Shown one piece after another: positions 46,728-55,315 of a stretch of 64,000 nucleotides of DNA. Every line of letters begins with the position of its first letter. Position 1 is the stretch's first letter. The notes beneath the pieces are model-generated. The model was not told the origin of the DNA and did no database searches. It worked only from the letters and a program-made list of their open reading frames with translations. The stretch is from an uncultured Parvularculaceae bacterium. Lineage in GTDB: Bacteria; Pseudomonadota; Alphaproteobacteria; Caulobacterales; Parvularculaceae. Both the position numbers and the translations under genes were made by a program. The stretch is taken from contig CAMYLZ010000028.1 of assembly GCA_947259375.1 (NCBI GenBank), positions 37,154-101,153 of the forward strand. Direction: 5' to 3'.

Positions 46728-47741
46728 CTAGCCGCCGAAATTGCCGGCCAGGCCCTCCGCCAGCAAGGGCAGACCGACCGCCATGACGACGCTGATCACC
46801 AGGCCCAAGAAAGCTTTTGCCGCATCCATGCCGACGATTTTCGCCGTTGCGCCCGGCGAGCGAATATTATCGATCGTCGCGATCGCGAATTCGCGCCCGG
46901 CGATCAAGCCAAGGAACACCCAGGTCGTCGACATCGGCACATTGTTCAATTCCTTGAAATAGAACAGGAGCGACGCATAGGTGAAGTCGATGATCGTCGC
47001 CGAGCGGATATCGGTGACGCTGGTCTTGGTCTTCAAGATGCGCTGAACCGGCCCGCCCCGGTTCCAGAAGGTGTAGGCGAGCAGCAGGACGATGCCGCCG
47101 ACCGCAATGCTTGCCTCATAAGGATTGAGCGCCGCCGCACCGGTTTCATCAACGCCCCGCGGCAGGAAAATGAAAATATTGGCGAAATCCTGCATCAGCC
47201 AGACCGCCCACAAATAGCCGGTGGTGACCCACTGCGCGAGCACCCAGACAGGCGCATGTTGCTGCTCCGCGGTTTTTAAAAACCAGCGCTCGATTGTCGG
47301 TGCAAGGACGGCGTAAATCACGCCGCCAGTGACGAACGCCACTACATAGCCGATCATCGATTTGACCAGCATGCTCTGCATCCCGGCCATGGTGGCGAAA
47401 ATGGTCAGCACCATGAATGTCGTTGAGACCGGAATGCCGAGCCGGGTCAGCAAGACCAGCATCAGCGGCGGCAAGGCATGATACCATTGCGGCTCGAAAA
47501 TCGGATATTTCTTGGTGTTATCAAGGCGGCCGAATGACGGGTCGCCGCCATTGACCATATAGCCATAAGCGAAAACGACAACCAGAATGGCGGCGGCGAA
47601 CAAAAACAGCGCCCACCAGGGCAGCTTGCGATTGGAGTTGATGAATGTGCCGAGGGTTTGCAAAGCATCATTACCGACCACCGCGTAAGCCGCGAAAATA
47701 AAGCCTATGGCGGCCCACAACCCGATATCGATTTCCATCAC
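46728..47741 (-). CDS. PiT-like inorganic phosphate transporter family protein
   Basis: The 337-residue polytopic protein has two inverted halves resembling the PiT family. GNDALQTLGTFINSN near residue 24 corresponds to the GANDxANxxGT motif, and IPVSTTFMVLT and VPMSTTWVFLGLIAG correspond to the PVSTT-type motifs. It is shorter than typical PiT proteins and differs in the key asparagine/alanine context (DALQT in place of DVANA), so the substrate may not be phosphate. About ten membrane segments are visible. It stands alone. Confidence 0.65.
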   Translation of the reverse strand: MMEIDIGLWAAIGFIFAAYAVVGNDALQTLGTFINSNRKLPWWALFLFAAAILVVVFAYGYMVNGGDPSFGRLDNTKKYPIFEPQWYHALPPLMLVLLTRLGIPVSTTFMVLTIFATMAGMQSMLVKSMIGYVVAFVTGGVIYAVLAPTIERWFLKTAEQQHAPVWVLAQWVTTGYLWAVWLMQDFANIFIFLPRGVDETGAAALNPYEASIAVGGIVLLLAYTFWNRGGPVQRILKTKTSVTDIRSATIIDFTYASLLFYFKELNNVPMSTTWVFLGLIAGREFAIATIDNIRSPGATAKIVGMDAAKAFLGLVISVVMAVGLPLLAEGLAGNFGG

Positions 47742-47960
47742 CAGCTCTCAAATTCGGCCTGTCGGGGCCGATTTCACTAAACCGGGCGCAATACGCGCGC
47801 CCGCCCGAATTTGGTGCGCACCCTCTATTTTTTTTGTTTCATTATTGTGACAAAACGCGGTGGACGATGAAAAAAATCCCCGCCGCCGGTTCACCCTGCC
47901 GTGAAGGGTCGAAAATCCCGGAAAGCCGGCGGCTCCCTTACAACGCCTCGAACGGATTTT

Positions 47961-49010
47961 ATGGATAAGACGCATAACGATGATTATCGCCCGGCCGATC
48001 ATCCGCCTACGCCAGCGGAACAGATCGGCGTGCTTATCGTCAATCTCGGCACGCCCGACGCGCCGGAGCCGGGGGCCGTGCGGCGCTATTTACGCGAATT
48101 CCTGAGCGATGAACGCATTGTCGACCTGCCGCGCGCGCTCTGGCTGCCAGTGCTTTACGGGGTCATTCTCAATTTCCGTCCGGCCGCGGCGGCGCGCAAT
48201 TACCAGAAGATCTGGCGTGCGGAGAGCAATGAAAGCCCGCTGCGTTATTTCACCCGGGCGCAAAGCGATGCGCTGGGCGCCCGGCTTTCCAGCGTCACCG
48301 TCGACTGGGCCATGCGCTATGGCGCGCCATCCATCGCCGCCCGCCTTGCCGCCATGAAGGAAGCGGGCTGCACGCGCATTCTCGTCATTCCGCTTTACCC
48401 GCAATATTCCGCGACAACGACGGCCAGCGTCGCCGATGCGGTATTCGACGCCATAAAGGCGATGCGCTGGCAGCCGGCGATCCGCATCGCCCCGCCGTAC
48501 CATGACGAACCCTCCTATATCAGCGCGCTGGCCAGCATTACGAACCGGCATTTGCGGACCCTCGACTGGGCGCCCGAGCGGGTCATCATCTCTTTCCATG
48601 GCCTCCCGCAGCGCTATTTCGACGCCGGCGATCCCTATCATTGCCATTGCGCCAAGACCGCGCGGCTGCTCCGCGAAGCCATGGGCTGGTCTGAGGATTT
48701 CGCGCCGCTGGCCTTTCAGTCGAAATTCGGCCGCGAGAAATGGCTGGAGCCGGCAACCGATGCGACCATCGAAAAGCTCGCCGGCGAGGGGGTGAAGAAA
48801 CTCGCCGTCATCATGCCGGGCTTTGTCGCCGACTGCATCGAGACGCTTGAAGAAATCGATATTGCCGGGCGGGAAAGCTTTCTGGCGGCGGGCGGCGCGG
48901 CGTTCACCGCGATCCCTTGCCTTAACGACGCGCCGGAGGCGATCACGCTGCTTGAGACCATCGCCCGGCGCGAAACCGCCGGCTGGCTTCCCGCCGCGCC
49001 GCGCAAATGA
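47961..49010 (+). CDS. hemH: Ferrochelatase
   Basis: The 349-residue protein has the ferrochelatase pattern: GVLIVNLGTPDAPEPGAVRR, IPLYPQYSATTTASV, VIISFHGLPQRYFDAGDPY with the conserved His, and FQSKFGREKWLEPATD, then MPGFVADCIETLEEI. It inserts iron into protoporphyrin IX, the last step of heme synthesis. The ATG at 47961 is used. The HDAC-like gene starts within its stop codon. Confidence 0.97.
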   Translation: MDKTHNDDYRPADHPPTPAEQIGVLIVNLGTPDAPEPGAVRRYLREFLSDERIVDLPRALWLPVLYGVILNFRPAAAARNYQKIWRAESNESPLRYFTRAQSDALGARLSSVTVDWAMRYGAPSIAARLAAMKEAGCTRILVIPLYPQYSATTTASVADAVFDAIKAMRWQPAIRIAPPYHDEPSYISALASITNRHLRTLDWAPERVIISFHGLPQRYFDAGDPYHCHCAKTARLLREAMGWSEDFAPLAFQSKFGREKWLEPATDATIEKLAGEGVKKLAVIMPGFVADCIETLEEIDIAGRESFLAAGGAAFTAIPCLNDAPEAITLLETIARRETAGWLPAAPRK

Positions 49011-49906
49011 AGGTCTTTTACTCAGACACGTTCGATTTGAAGCTGCCGCCGGGCCACCGCTTTCCCGGCAATAAATATGGCATGCTGCGCCGGACATTGC
49101 TCAAAGACGGCATTCTGTCCGAAGCGATGATGCAAGCCTCGGCGCTGATTGACGACGCCGCGCTGATGCGCGCGCACGACCCGGCCTATATCGCCGCGAT
49201 CGATAGCGGCGCGATCGATGCCAAAGCCATGCGCCGCATCGGCTTTCCGTGGTCGAAGCATATCGCCTTGCGGGCCCGCGCCACCATGGGCGGCGCGCTC
49301 GCCGCCGCGCGCGAAGCGCTGCGTGGCGGCCTATCGGGCCAGCTCGCCGGCGGCACCCATCACGCCCATTATGATTTCGGCGCCGGCTATTGCGTCTTTA
49401 ACGATTTCGCCGTCGCCGCCCTTGCCCTGTTGAGCGAAGGTGCGGTTGACCGCGTCGCCATTATCGACCTCGACGTGCATCAGGGCGACGGCAATGCGGC
49501 GCTCCTCGCCCCCCGAAGGGACGTTTTTGTCCTATCCGTCCACGGAGCGAAAAACTTTCCCTTCCGCAAAATGAGCTCCGATCTCGATGTCGATCTCGCC
49601 GACGGCGTCGAGGATGCGGCCTATCTCGCGGCGCTCGCAGACGCGCTGCCCGCCATTTGGGACTTCGGCCCCGATATCGTGCTTTACCAGGCAGGGGTCG
49701 ACCCGCTGGCGCAAGACCGCCTCGGGCGCATGGCGCTCACCCATGCGGGGCTCATCGCCCGCGACCGGCTGGTGCTTTCTGAATGCAAAAAGCGCGGCGT
49801 GCCGGTGTCGATGGCGATCGGCGGCGGCTATGCCGATCCGATCGAGGCGAGCGTCGCCGCTTACGCCAATAGCTGGCGCGCAGCGAAGGAGATTTGGGGG
49901 TTTTGA
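49007..49906 (+). CDS. Histone deacetylase-like (HDAC/AcuC superfamily) protein
   Basis: The 299-residue protein has the zinc-hydrolase motifs of the class II-like bacterial HDAC family: AGGTHHAHYDFGAGYCVFND, IIDLDVHQGDGNAALL, LSVHGAKNFPFRKMSSDLD and YQAGVDPLAQDRLGRM. Relatives deacetylate acetylated amines, polyamines or lysine residues. It overlaps the hemH stop by four bases (ATGA) and is thus co-translated. Confidence 0.92.
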   Translation: MKVFYSDTFDLKLPPGHRFPGNKYGMLRRTLLKDGILSEAMMQASALIDDAALMRAHDPAYIAAIDSGAIDAKAMRRIGFPWSKHIALRARATMGGALAAAREALRGGLSGQLAGGTHHAHYDFGAGYCVFNDFAVAALALLSEGAVDRVAIIDLDVHQGDGNAALLAPRRDVFVLSVHGAKNFPFRKMSSDLDVDLADGVEDAAYLAALADALPAIWDFGPDIVLYQAGVDPLAQDRLGRMALTHAGLIARDRLVLSECKKRGVPVSMAIGGGYADPIEASVAAYANSWRAAKEIWGF

Positions 49907-50017
49907 CCGCCCCCGCCGGACGCAAGGAAAGCGCGCTTCATCGCATGGCGGCTTGTATTCGCCGACGGGCTTGCGTTTTTGCTATAAAGCAATCGCGGCG
50001 GGGAGGCCGCCAGCTAA

Positions 50018-50611
50018 ATGGAATTTTTCGATCCGGCAAACTGGTCGTTCCTGTGGGACGGCGAGCGCTATGAAGCGTGGATAAAAAGCGCCGGCCCGTG
50101 GGCGCCGGCCATCGCCATCGCCGCGATGGTCGTCGTTTCTTTCCTGCCGTTGCCGGCGGAGACCGTCGCCATCGCCAACGGCATGGTGTTCGGCCGCATC
50201 TATGGCTTCGCGCTCACCTGGATCGGCGCCATGATCGCCGCGCTGATCGCCTTCCTGCTGGCGCGCTGGCTAGGACGCCCCCTCGTCTACCGATTTATCT
50301 CGACTGAAAAACTGACGCGGTTCGAAACCGCCGTGCATCGGCGCGGCGCGCCGTTTTTGCTGCTGGTACGGATGATCCCGCTGGTGCCTTACACGGTGGT
50401 CAATTACGGCTCCGGCCTGTCGCCGGTGAGGCTGCGAACCTATTTGTGGACCTCTGCGCTCGGCATGGCGCCGCCGATCCTGATTTTCGTCAGCATCGGT
50501 GCGATGGTCATTGAGCGGCCATGGCTCGCCTGGATGTCGCTGGCGGCGATTTTCATCTTCCTCGCGCTTGTCGCCTGGCACACGCGCAAGAGATGGACGG
50601 GCAGCGCCTAG
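50018..50611 (+). CDS. TVP38/TMEM64 (VTT domain) membrane protein
   Basis: The 197-residue protein has the VTT/SNARE-associated domain: LPLPAETVAIANGMVFG, RWLGRPLVYRFIS, and the conserved FLLLVRMIPLVPYTVVNYGSGLS. Membrane helices lie at about 27-47, 57-80, 118-140 and 150-190. DedA/TVP38 proteins are linked to lipid carrier flipping and membrane homeostasis. Its end overlaps the end of the convergent ltaE by four bases. Confidence 0.88.
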   Translation: MEFFDPANWSFLWDGERYEAWIKSAGPWAPAIAIAAMVVVSFLPLPAETVAIANGMVFGRIYGFALTWIGAMIAALIAFLLARWLGRPLVYRFISTEKLTRFETAVHRRGAPFLLLVRMIPLVPYTVVNYGSGLSPVRLRTYLWTSALGMAPPILIFVSIGAMVIERPWLAWMSLAAIFIFLALVAWHTRKRWTGSA

Positions 50612-51657
50612 GAAGAAACGATGGCGCGAACCTGCGCGATAAATTCATCAACCTCCGCTTCCGTCGTACGGAATGAAGCGATCAGCCGGTTCATGCGGCC
50701 CGCCGCCGGGTCGCCCGGCGTCACCCATGGATAAAATTGCGCGCCGTTCGCCCGCAAGCGCTCGGCCGCATCGCCGGGAAAGCAGACAAACACTTCGTTG
50801 ATCTCGGTCGGATAGGCGATTTCGACCCCGTCAATGGCGGCGAGCCCTTCCGAAAGCCGCCGCGCCATCACGTTGGCGTGGGCCGCCAGCCGCAGCCACA
50901 GATCATCCGTCAGATAGGCGTCGAATTGCGCCGTGATGAACCGCATTTTCGATAGCAAGTGCCCGGCGCGCTTGCGGCGAAATTCAAAATCCCGCGCCTT
51001 GGCGGGATCGAAAAACACCACCGCTTCGGCCGCCATGCAGCCGTTTTTGGTGCCGCCGAATGACAGCGCATCGACGCCCGCCATCCAGGTCAGCGCCGCC
51101 GGGGACGCGCCGGTGGCGACGAGCGCATTTGCAAAGCGCGCGCCGTCCATATGCACCGCGAGGCCCGCACCATGGGCCGCGTCGCATAATGCCTTTATTT
51201 CGTCTACGGAGTAGATCGTACCGCATTCCGTGCCTTGGGTCAGCGACAGTACCGCCGGCGGACTGCCATGCGGCGGACGGTGCGGATAGCCGGCAAGGGT
51301 CTTTTGCACCGCTTCCGCGGTCAGCTTGCCGCCCGCGCCGGCGATCGGAACAAGCTTCGCGCCGCCGGTGAGGAATTCAGGCCCTGCACACTCATCCATC
51401 TGCACATGGCTTTCTTCATGGCAGAGGACCATGCCGTAAGGCGGCGCCAGGACCGACAGCGCGAGCCCGTTGGCGGCGCCGCCGGTGGCGACGAAATAAA
51501 CCGCGCAATCGCGCTCGAAGAGGTCGCAAAGGCGCGCTTCGACGCGCTTGGTCAGCGCGTCGCCGCCATAAGCGGGAACGGCGCCCTCATTGGCGTGCGC
51601 CAGCGCCTCGATGATTTCCGGCGCGGCGCCGGCCCAATTGTCTGATGCGAATGTCAT
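50608..51657 (-). CDS. ltaE: Low-specificity L-threonine aldolase family enzyme
   Basis: The 349-residue PLP enzyme has ASDNWAGAAPEIIEAL at the start, the HMDGARFANALVA motif and the PLP lysine in SFGGTKNGCMAAEAVVF. It belongs to the fold-type I beta-eliminating lyase/threonine aldolase group and splits threonine or allo-threonine to glycine and acetaldehyde. The ATG at 51657 overlaps the HAD gene stop (ATGA); an in-frame TTG lies three codons upstream. Confidence 0.9.
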   Translation of the reverse strand: MTFASDNWAGAAPEIIEALAHANEGAVPAYGGDALTKRVEARLCDLFERDCAVYFVATGGAANGLALSVLAPPYGMVLCHEESHVQMDECAGPEFLTGGAKLVPIAGAGGKLTAEAVQKTLAGYPHRPPHGSPPAVLSLTQGTECGTIYSVDEIKALCDAAHGAGLAVHMDGARFANALVATGASPAALTWMAGVDALSFGGTKNGCMAAEAVVFFDPAKARDFEFRRKRAGHLLSKMRFITAQFDAYLTDDLWLRLAAHANVMARRLSEGLAAIDGVEIAYPTEINEVFVCFPGDAAERLRANGAQFYPWVTPGDPAAGRMNRLIASFRTTEAEVDEFIAQVRAIVSS

Positions 51658-52367
51658 GGCGCGCAAATTGGCCCCGCATGCGCGGCAAGGTCAAGCGTGC
51701 CGATAAAGCTCTCGAAGTCGGCAAAGGTGCGGGCCGCCCCGGCCGCTTCGAGCCGCGCGCCATGGCCGTCGAAAATATGCCCGCCGCCGAGAAAGCCCCA
51801 AACGGTCATGCCGGCGGCGCGGCCCGCCTTGACGCCGTTTTCGCTGTCTTCAATGACGAGGCAACGGGCCGGGTCAACCTCCAACTTTTTCGCCGTATAA
51901 AGAAAGATATCCGGCGCCGGCTTGCCGGCCGCGACAAGATCGGCGGAATAGACATGCGGCGCGGCAAACTCGTAAAGGCCCGTACGTTCAAGCTTTGATT
52001 TTAGAAAATGCGCCCGCGAGGAGGATGCAACGCCAATGCGCCCAAAGCGCTCGCGCGCGGCGCGCAACGCCTTGTCGGCATTGTCGATCGCCGTCAGCGC
52101 ATGGCGCTCGCGGGCGCGGCCCGCCAGCACGCGTTCTTCAAAATCCGCCGGCGCGTCTTCGCCCCTGGCGGCGCGATAATCCGCCCGCAGAGCATTGAAA
52201 AAGGCGCCATCATGGAGCCCGACAAACTGGCGCACATAATCTTGCGGCGAATAGTCCAGCCCGAATTCTTCCAGCGCCGTGCGTTCACCCCGGATCGCCA
52301 GCACTTCGGAATCGACCAGCACGCCGTCGCAATCGAAAATCACCGCCTCAAAACGCATCGCACCCAT
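51654..52367 (-). CDS. HAD-IA family phosphatase (phosphoglucomutase-like)
   Basis: The 237-residue protein has the HAD motifs: AVIFDCDGVLVDSE (nucleophile Asp), VASSSRAHF (motif II), KPAPDIFLYTAKKL (motif III Lys) and CLVIEDSENGVKAGRAAGM (motif IV). It is a subfamily IA member with a helical cap. Related proteins are phosphatases of sugar phosphates or beta-phosphoglucomutases. It is translationally coupled to ltaE. Confidence 0.88.
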   Translation of the reverse strand: MGAMRFEAVIFDCDGVLVDSEVLAIRGERTALEEFGLDYSPQDYVRQFVGLHDGAFFNALRADYRAARGEDAPADFEERVLAGRARERHALTAIDNADKALRAARERFGRIGVASSSRAHFLKSKLERTGLYEFAAPHVYSADLVAAGKPAPDIFLYTAKKLEVDPARCLVIEDSENGVKAGRAAGMTVWGFLGGGHIFDGHGARLEAAGAARTFADFESFIGTLDLAAHAGPICAP

Positions 52368-52451
52368 CGTCCTGTTTGAATGCCGGCCTTATGACAGCCG
52401 GGCCGCGCCTTGGCTATCCCGGCGCGACCGCCAAAACAACGACAGGCCGCA

Positions 52452-52484
52452 ATAAAAAAGGGCCGCTTCACGCGGCCCTTTCCT
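52452..52484 (-). terminator. Intrinsic terminator downstream of hppA
   Basis: Arms AAGGGCCGC and GCGGCCCTT (52459-52480) enclose a short loop. On the minus strand the stem is followed by TTTTTTATT. It lies about 25 bases beyond the hppA stop. Confidence 0.85.
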
Positions 52485-52505
52485 TGGTTCCCGGTGAGGC
52501 GCGCC

Positions 52506-54632
52506 TTAGCCGGCGAGCGCCGCCAGCAAGAGAAGCGCGACGATATTGGTGATCTTGATCATCGGGTTCACCGCCGGACCAGCGGTGTCCTTGTAAGGAT
52601 CGCCGACCGTGTCGCCGGTGACGGCCGCCTTGTGGGCTTCAGAGCCCTTGCCGCCATGCTGGCCGTCCTCGATATATTTCTTGGCGTTATCCCAGGCGCC
52701 GCCGCCCGCCGTCATCGAAATCGCGACGAACAGGCCCGTGACAATAACGCCGATCAGCATCGCGCCCACCGCCGACAGCGCCGCCGATTTGTCGGCAACG
52801 ACGCTGACGACGCCATAGACCACCAGCGGCGAGAAAATCGGCAGCATGGACGGCACGACCATTTCCTTGATCGCCGCCCCAGTGAGCATATTCACCGCCC
52901 GCGCATAATCCGGACGTTCCGTACCCTGCATAATGCCTGGCTTTTCTTTGAATTGCCGGCGCACTTCTTCAACAATGGCGCCGGCCGCCCGGCCCACCGC
53001 CTGCATGGCCATGCCGCCAAAGAGATAGGGCAACAAACCGCCAATCAAAAGGCCGGCGATGACATAAGGATCGGACAGAGAGAACGAAACATTCACATCA
53101 GCAAAGAAAGGAAACTCGCTTGGATGCGACGTAAAGTGTTCGATGTCCTTGGTGTAAGCGGCGAACAGGACCAGCGCGCCAAGCCCAGCAGAGCCGATAG
53201 CATAGCCTTTTGTAACCGCCTTGGTGGTGTTGCCGACCGCGTCGAGCGCGTCGGTCGTCTCGCGCACCGAGCCTTCAAGGCCGGCCATTTCAGCGATGCC
53301 GCCGGCATTGTCCGTCACCGGACCAAAAGCGTCGAGCGCGACGATCATCCCGGCCAGCGCCAGCATGGTGGTAACGGCGGTGGCGATGCCGAACAGTCCG
53401 GCGAGATTATAGGCCGTGACAATGCCGACCACGATGACGATCGCGGGCAGCGCCGTCGCTTCCATCGAGACCGCAAGGCCCTGAATGACATTGGTGCCGT
53501 GGCCGGATTCCGATGCGCGGGCGACGGAACGCACCGGGCGATAGTTGGTGCCGGTGTAATATTCCGTAATCCACACGATCAGCCCCGTGACGACAAGGCC
53601 AAGAACACCGCACAGGAACAGCGACAGGCCGGTGAACGCTTCGCCCTGTTCGGTTGATCCAATAGTTTCAGAAAAACCGAACATCTGGAAGGTGACCACG
53701 CCGATCGCCCCCAAAGACAGGACGCCAGTCGCAACGAGCCCTTTATAGAGCGCGCCCATGATGTTGGTTGATCCCTTGCCGAGCGTCACGAAGAACGTGC
53801 CGGCAATGGAGGTGAGAATGCACACGGCGCCGATCGCCAGCGGATAGAACATGAATTGCGCCGCATCCGCCGTGAACAGGATCGAGCCCAGCACCATGGT
53901 CGCCGCGACGGTAACCACATAAGTCTCGAACAGGTCCGCCGCCATGCCGGCGCAGTCGCCGACATTATCGCCGACATTATCGGCGATGGTCGCCGGGTTG
54001 CGCGGATCGTCCTCGGGAATGCCGGCCTCAACCTTGCCGACCATGTCGCCGCCGACATCCGCGCCCTTGGTGAAGATGCCGCCCCCGAGACGCGCGAACA
54101 CCGAAATCAGCGAAGCGCCAAGCGACAGCGCCACAAGGCCGTTGACTACCGCACGGCTTTCCGGCGCGTGCCCGAGCACGACCGTGAGGATCGCGTAATA
54201 GGCCGCAAGCCCGAGCAATGCGAGGCCCGCCACCAGCATGCCGGTGATCGCCCCCGCCTTGAACGCAACCGACAAGCCTTTCGCCAGGCTTTCGCTCGCC
54301 GCCTGGGTGGTGCGCATATTCGCCCGCACCGACACCAGCATGCCGATAAAGCCCGCCGCGCCCGACAGGACGGCGCCGATCGCGAAACCGACGGCGGGGA
54401 TGAAATCGAATTTGAACGCGGCCAGCAGCACGAGAAACACCACGCCGCCGGCAATGGCGATGGTTGTATACTGCTTGTTGAGATAGGCCTGCGCGCCTTC
54501 CTGAATAGCGGCGCCGATTTCCTTCATTCGATCCGTGCCAGACGGCAGCGACAGCACCGAGTTTACGGTGAAGGCGCCGTATAATATGGCTGCCAGGCCG
54601 GCCCCGATGACCGCCAATAGCGCTATGCTCAT
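52506..54632 (-). CDS. hppA: Membrane-bound H+-translocating pyrophosphatase, K+-independent type
   Basis: The 708-residue protein has about 16 membrane segments and the signature [27 protein letters not shown] region (D-x-x-G-K-V-E) and [19 protein letters not shown]. Near residue 471 the sequence is [14 protein letters not shown]. Lysine at this position marks K+-independent H+-pumping enzymes, whereas K+-stimulated ones have alanine. The start at 54632 is set by GGAAGGGA ahead of the ATG. It pumps protons with energy from pyrophosphate. Confidence 0.97.
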   Translation of the reverse strand: MSIALLAVIGAGLAAILYGAFTVNSVLSLPSGTDRMKEIGAAIQEGAQAYLNKQYTTIAIAGGVVFLVLLAAFKFDFIPAVGFAIGAVLSGAAGFIGMLVSVRANMRTTQAASESLAKGLSVAFKAGAITGMLVAGLALLGLAAYYAILTVVLGHAPESRAVVNGLVALSLGASLISVFARLGGGIFTKGADVGGDMVGKVEAGIPEDDPRNPATIADNVGDNVGDCAGMAADLFETYVVTVAATMVLGSILFTADAAQFMFYPLAIGAVCILTSIAGTFFVTLGKGSTNIMGALYKGLVATGVLSLGAIGVVTFQMFGFSETIGSTEQGEAFTGLSLFLCGVLGLVVTGLIVWITEYYTGTNYRPVRSVARASESGHGTNVIQGLAVSMEATALPAIVIVVGIVTAYNLAGLFGIATAVTTMLALAGMIVALDAFGPVTDNAGGIAEMAGLEGSVRETTDALDAVGNTTKAVTKGYAIGSAGLGALVLFAAYTKDIEHFTSHPSEFPFFADVNVSFSLSDPYVIAGLLIGGLLPYLFGGMAMQAVGRAAGAIVEEVRRQFKEKPGIMQGTERPDYARAVNMLTGAAIKEMVVPSMLPIFSPLVVYGVVSVVADKSAALSAVGAMLIGVIVTGLFVAISMTAGGGAWDNAKKYIEDGQHGGKGSEAHKAAVTGDTVGDPYKDTAGPAVNPMIKITNIVALLLLAALAG

Positions 54633-55315
54633 TTTGTTCCCTTCCTGGAATATTTGTATGATGAGGGTCAGCTGCTGACATGGCCGCAGCGTCAGGGTGC
54701 GCCCCCGCGCGCGCTTCAATCAGCTCCCCGTTTTGTCAAAAGAAAAACTGGCAAAGCCGTTTGACAAAATCAACACAAAGTTGAGACGCCATCGCCCCCG
54801 AGGCGCCGGTTTTTAAACAGATCAACGGCCATTTCGTCTGTGTAACCAAGATGGCGCCGCGTCAATAACGCGATGATTGGCGTGCGGCCTTGCCGGGTGC
54901 GGATGAATAGCTGCGCAAGAAAACACGCATGACCGGCTGGATGAGGCGAAAATCCGCGCCGGACGGGCCAGGCCGGGCCCCGCCCGGGAACGTCAAGCCA
55001 GACAGGATGCGGGCGCCAGACGGCCCAAGACGCCGGACGCTGGATGCAGGATACGTATTCACCCCGGAGGCCGGAGGCGGCAAAGATGTAACATCCCGCC
55101 GCAAATCTTGATGCTCTCTTTGCCCGCCGGGACTTGCCCGTTGACCCAAGGGCTTGTATCGGCTCAAGATTAGTGCAGGGCTGAGCGACGACGCGACGCC
55201 AGGGCAGGCGCTGGCGACAGTGATATCATAGAGTTTTCGAAGGCGCCCAGCATTAATAGTCGGGCGTGATAGCGATTTAGGCTGGATTTAACCGGCGAGT
55301 ACACGGGGGCGTTTA
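54633..55315. other. 683-base gap between hppA and the ceramide locus
   Basis: It holds the hppA promoter/leader on the minus strand (54633-54770), then GC-rich non-coding sequence without a credible gene. Short frames in it have neither ribosome sites nor coding character. The last 100 bases (CAGCATTAATAGTCGGGCG around 55250) may be the promoter of the acyl-AMP ligase gene. No repeat, tRNA or mobile element was recognised. Confidence 0.5.
54731..54769 (-). promoter_or_regulatory. Inverted repeat with TTGACA elements upstream of hppA
   Basis: TTTTGTCAAA (54731-54740) and TTTGACAAAA (54760-54769) are perfect 10-base reverse complements separated by 19 bases. On the minus strand each arm holds or overlaps a -35-like TTGACA or TTGTCA. 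It may be an operator over the hppA promoter, or two opposed promoters. Confidence 0.4.

Noticed and set aside
52410..53657. Plus-strand open frame of 415 codons opposite hppA
   Set aside because: The sequence is rich in R, H and D, as expected from the complement of a membrane protein gene; there is no support for coding.
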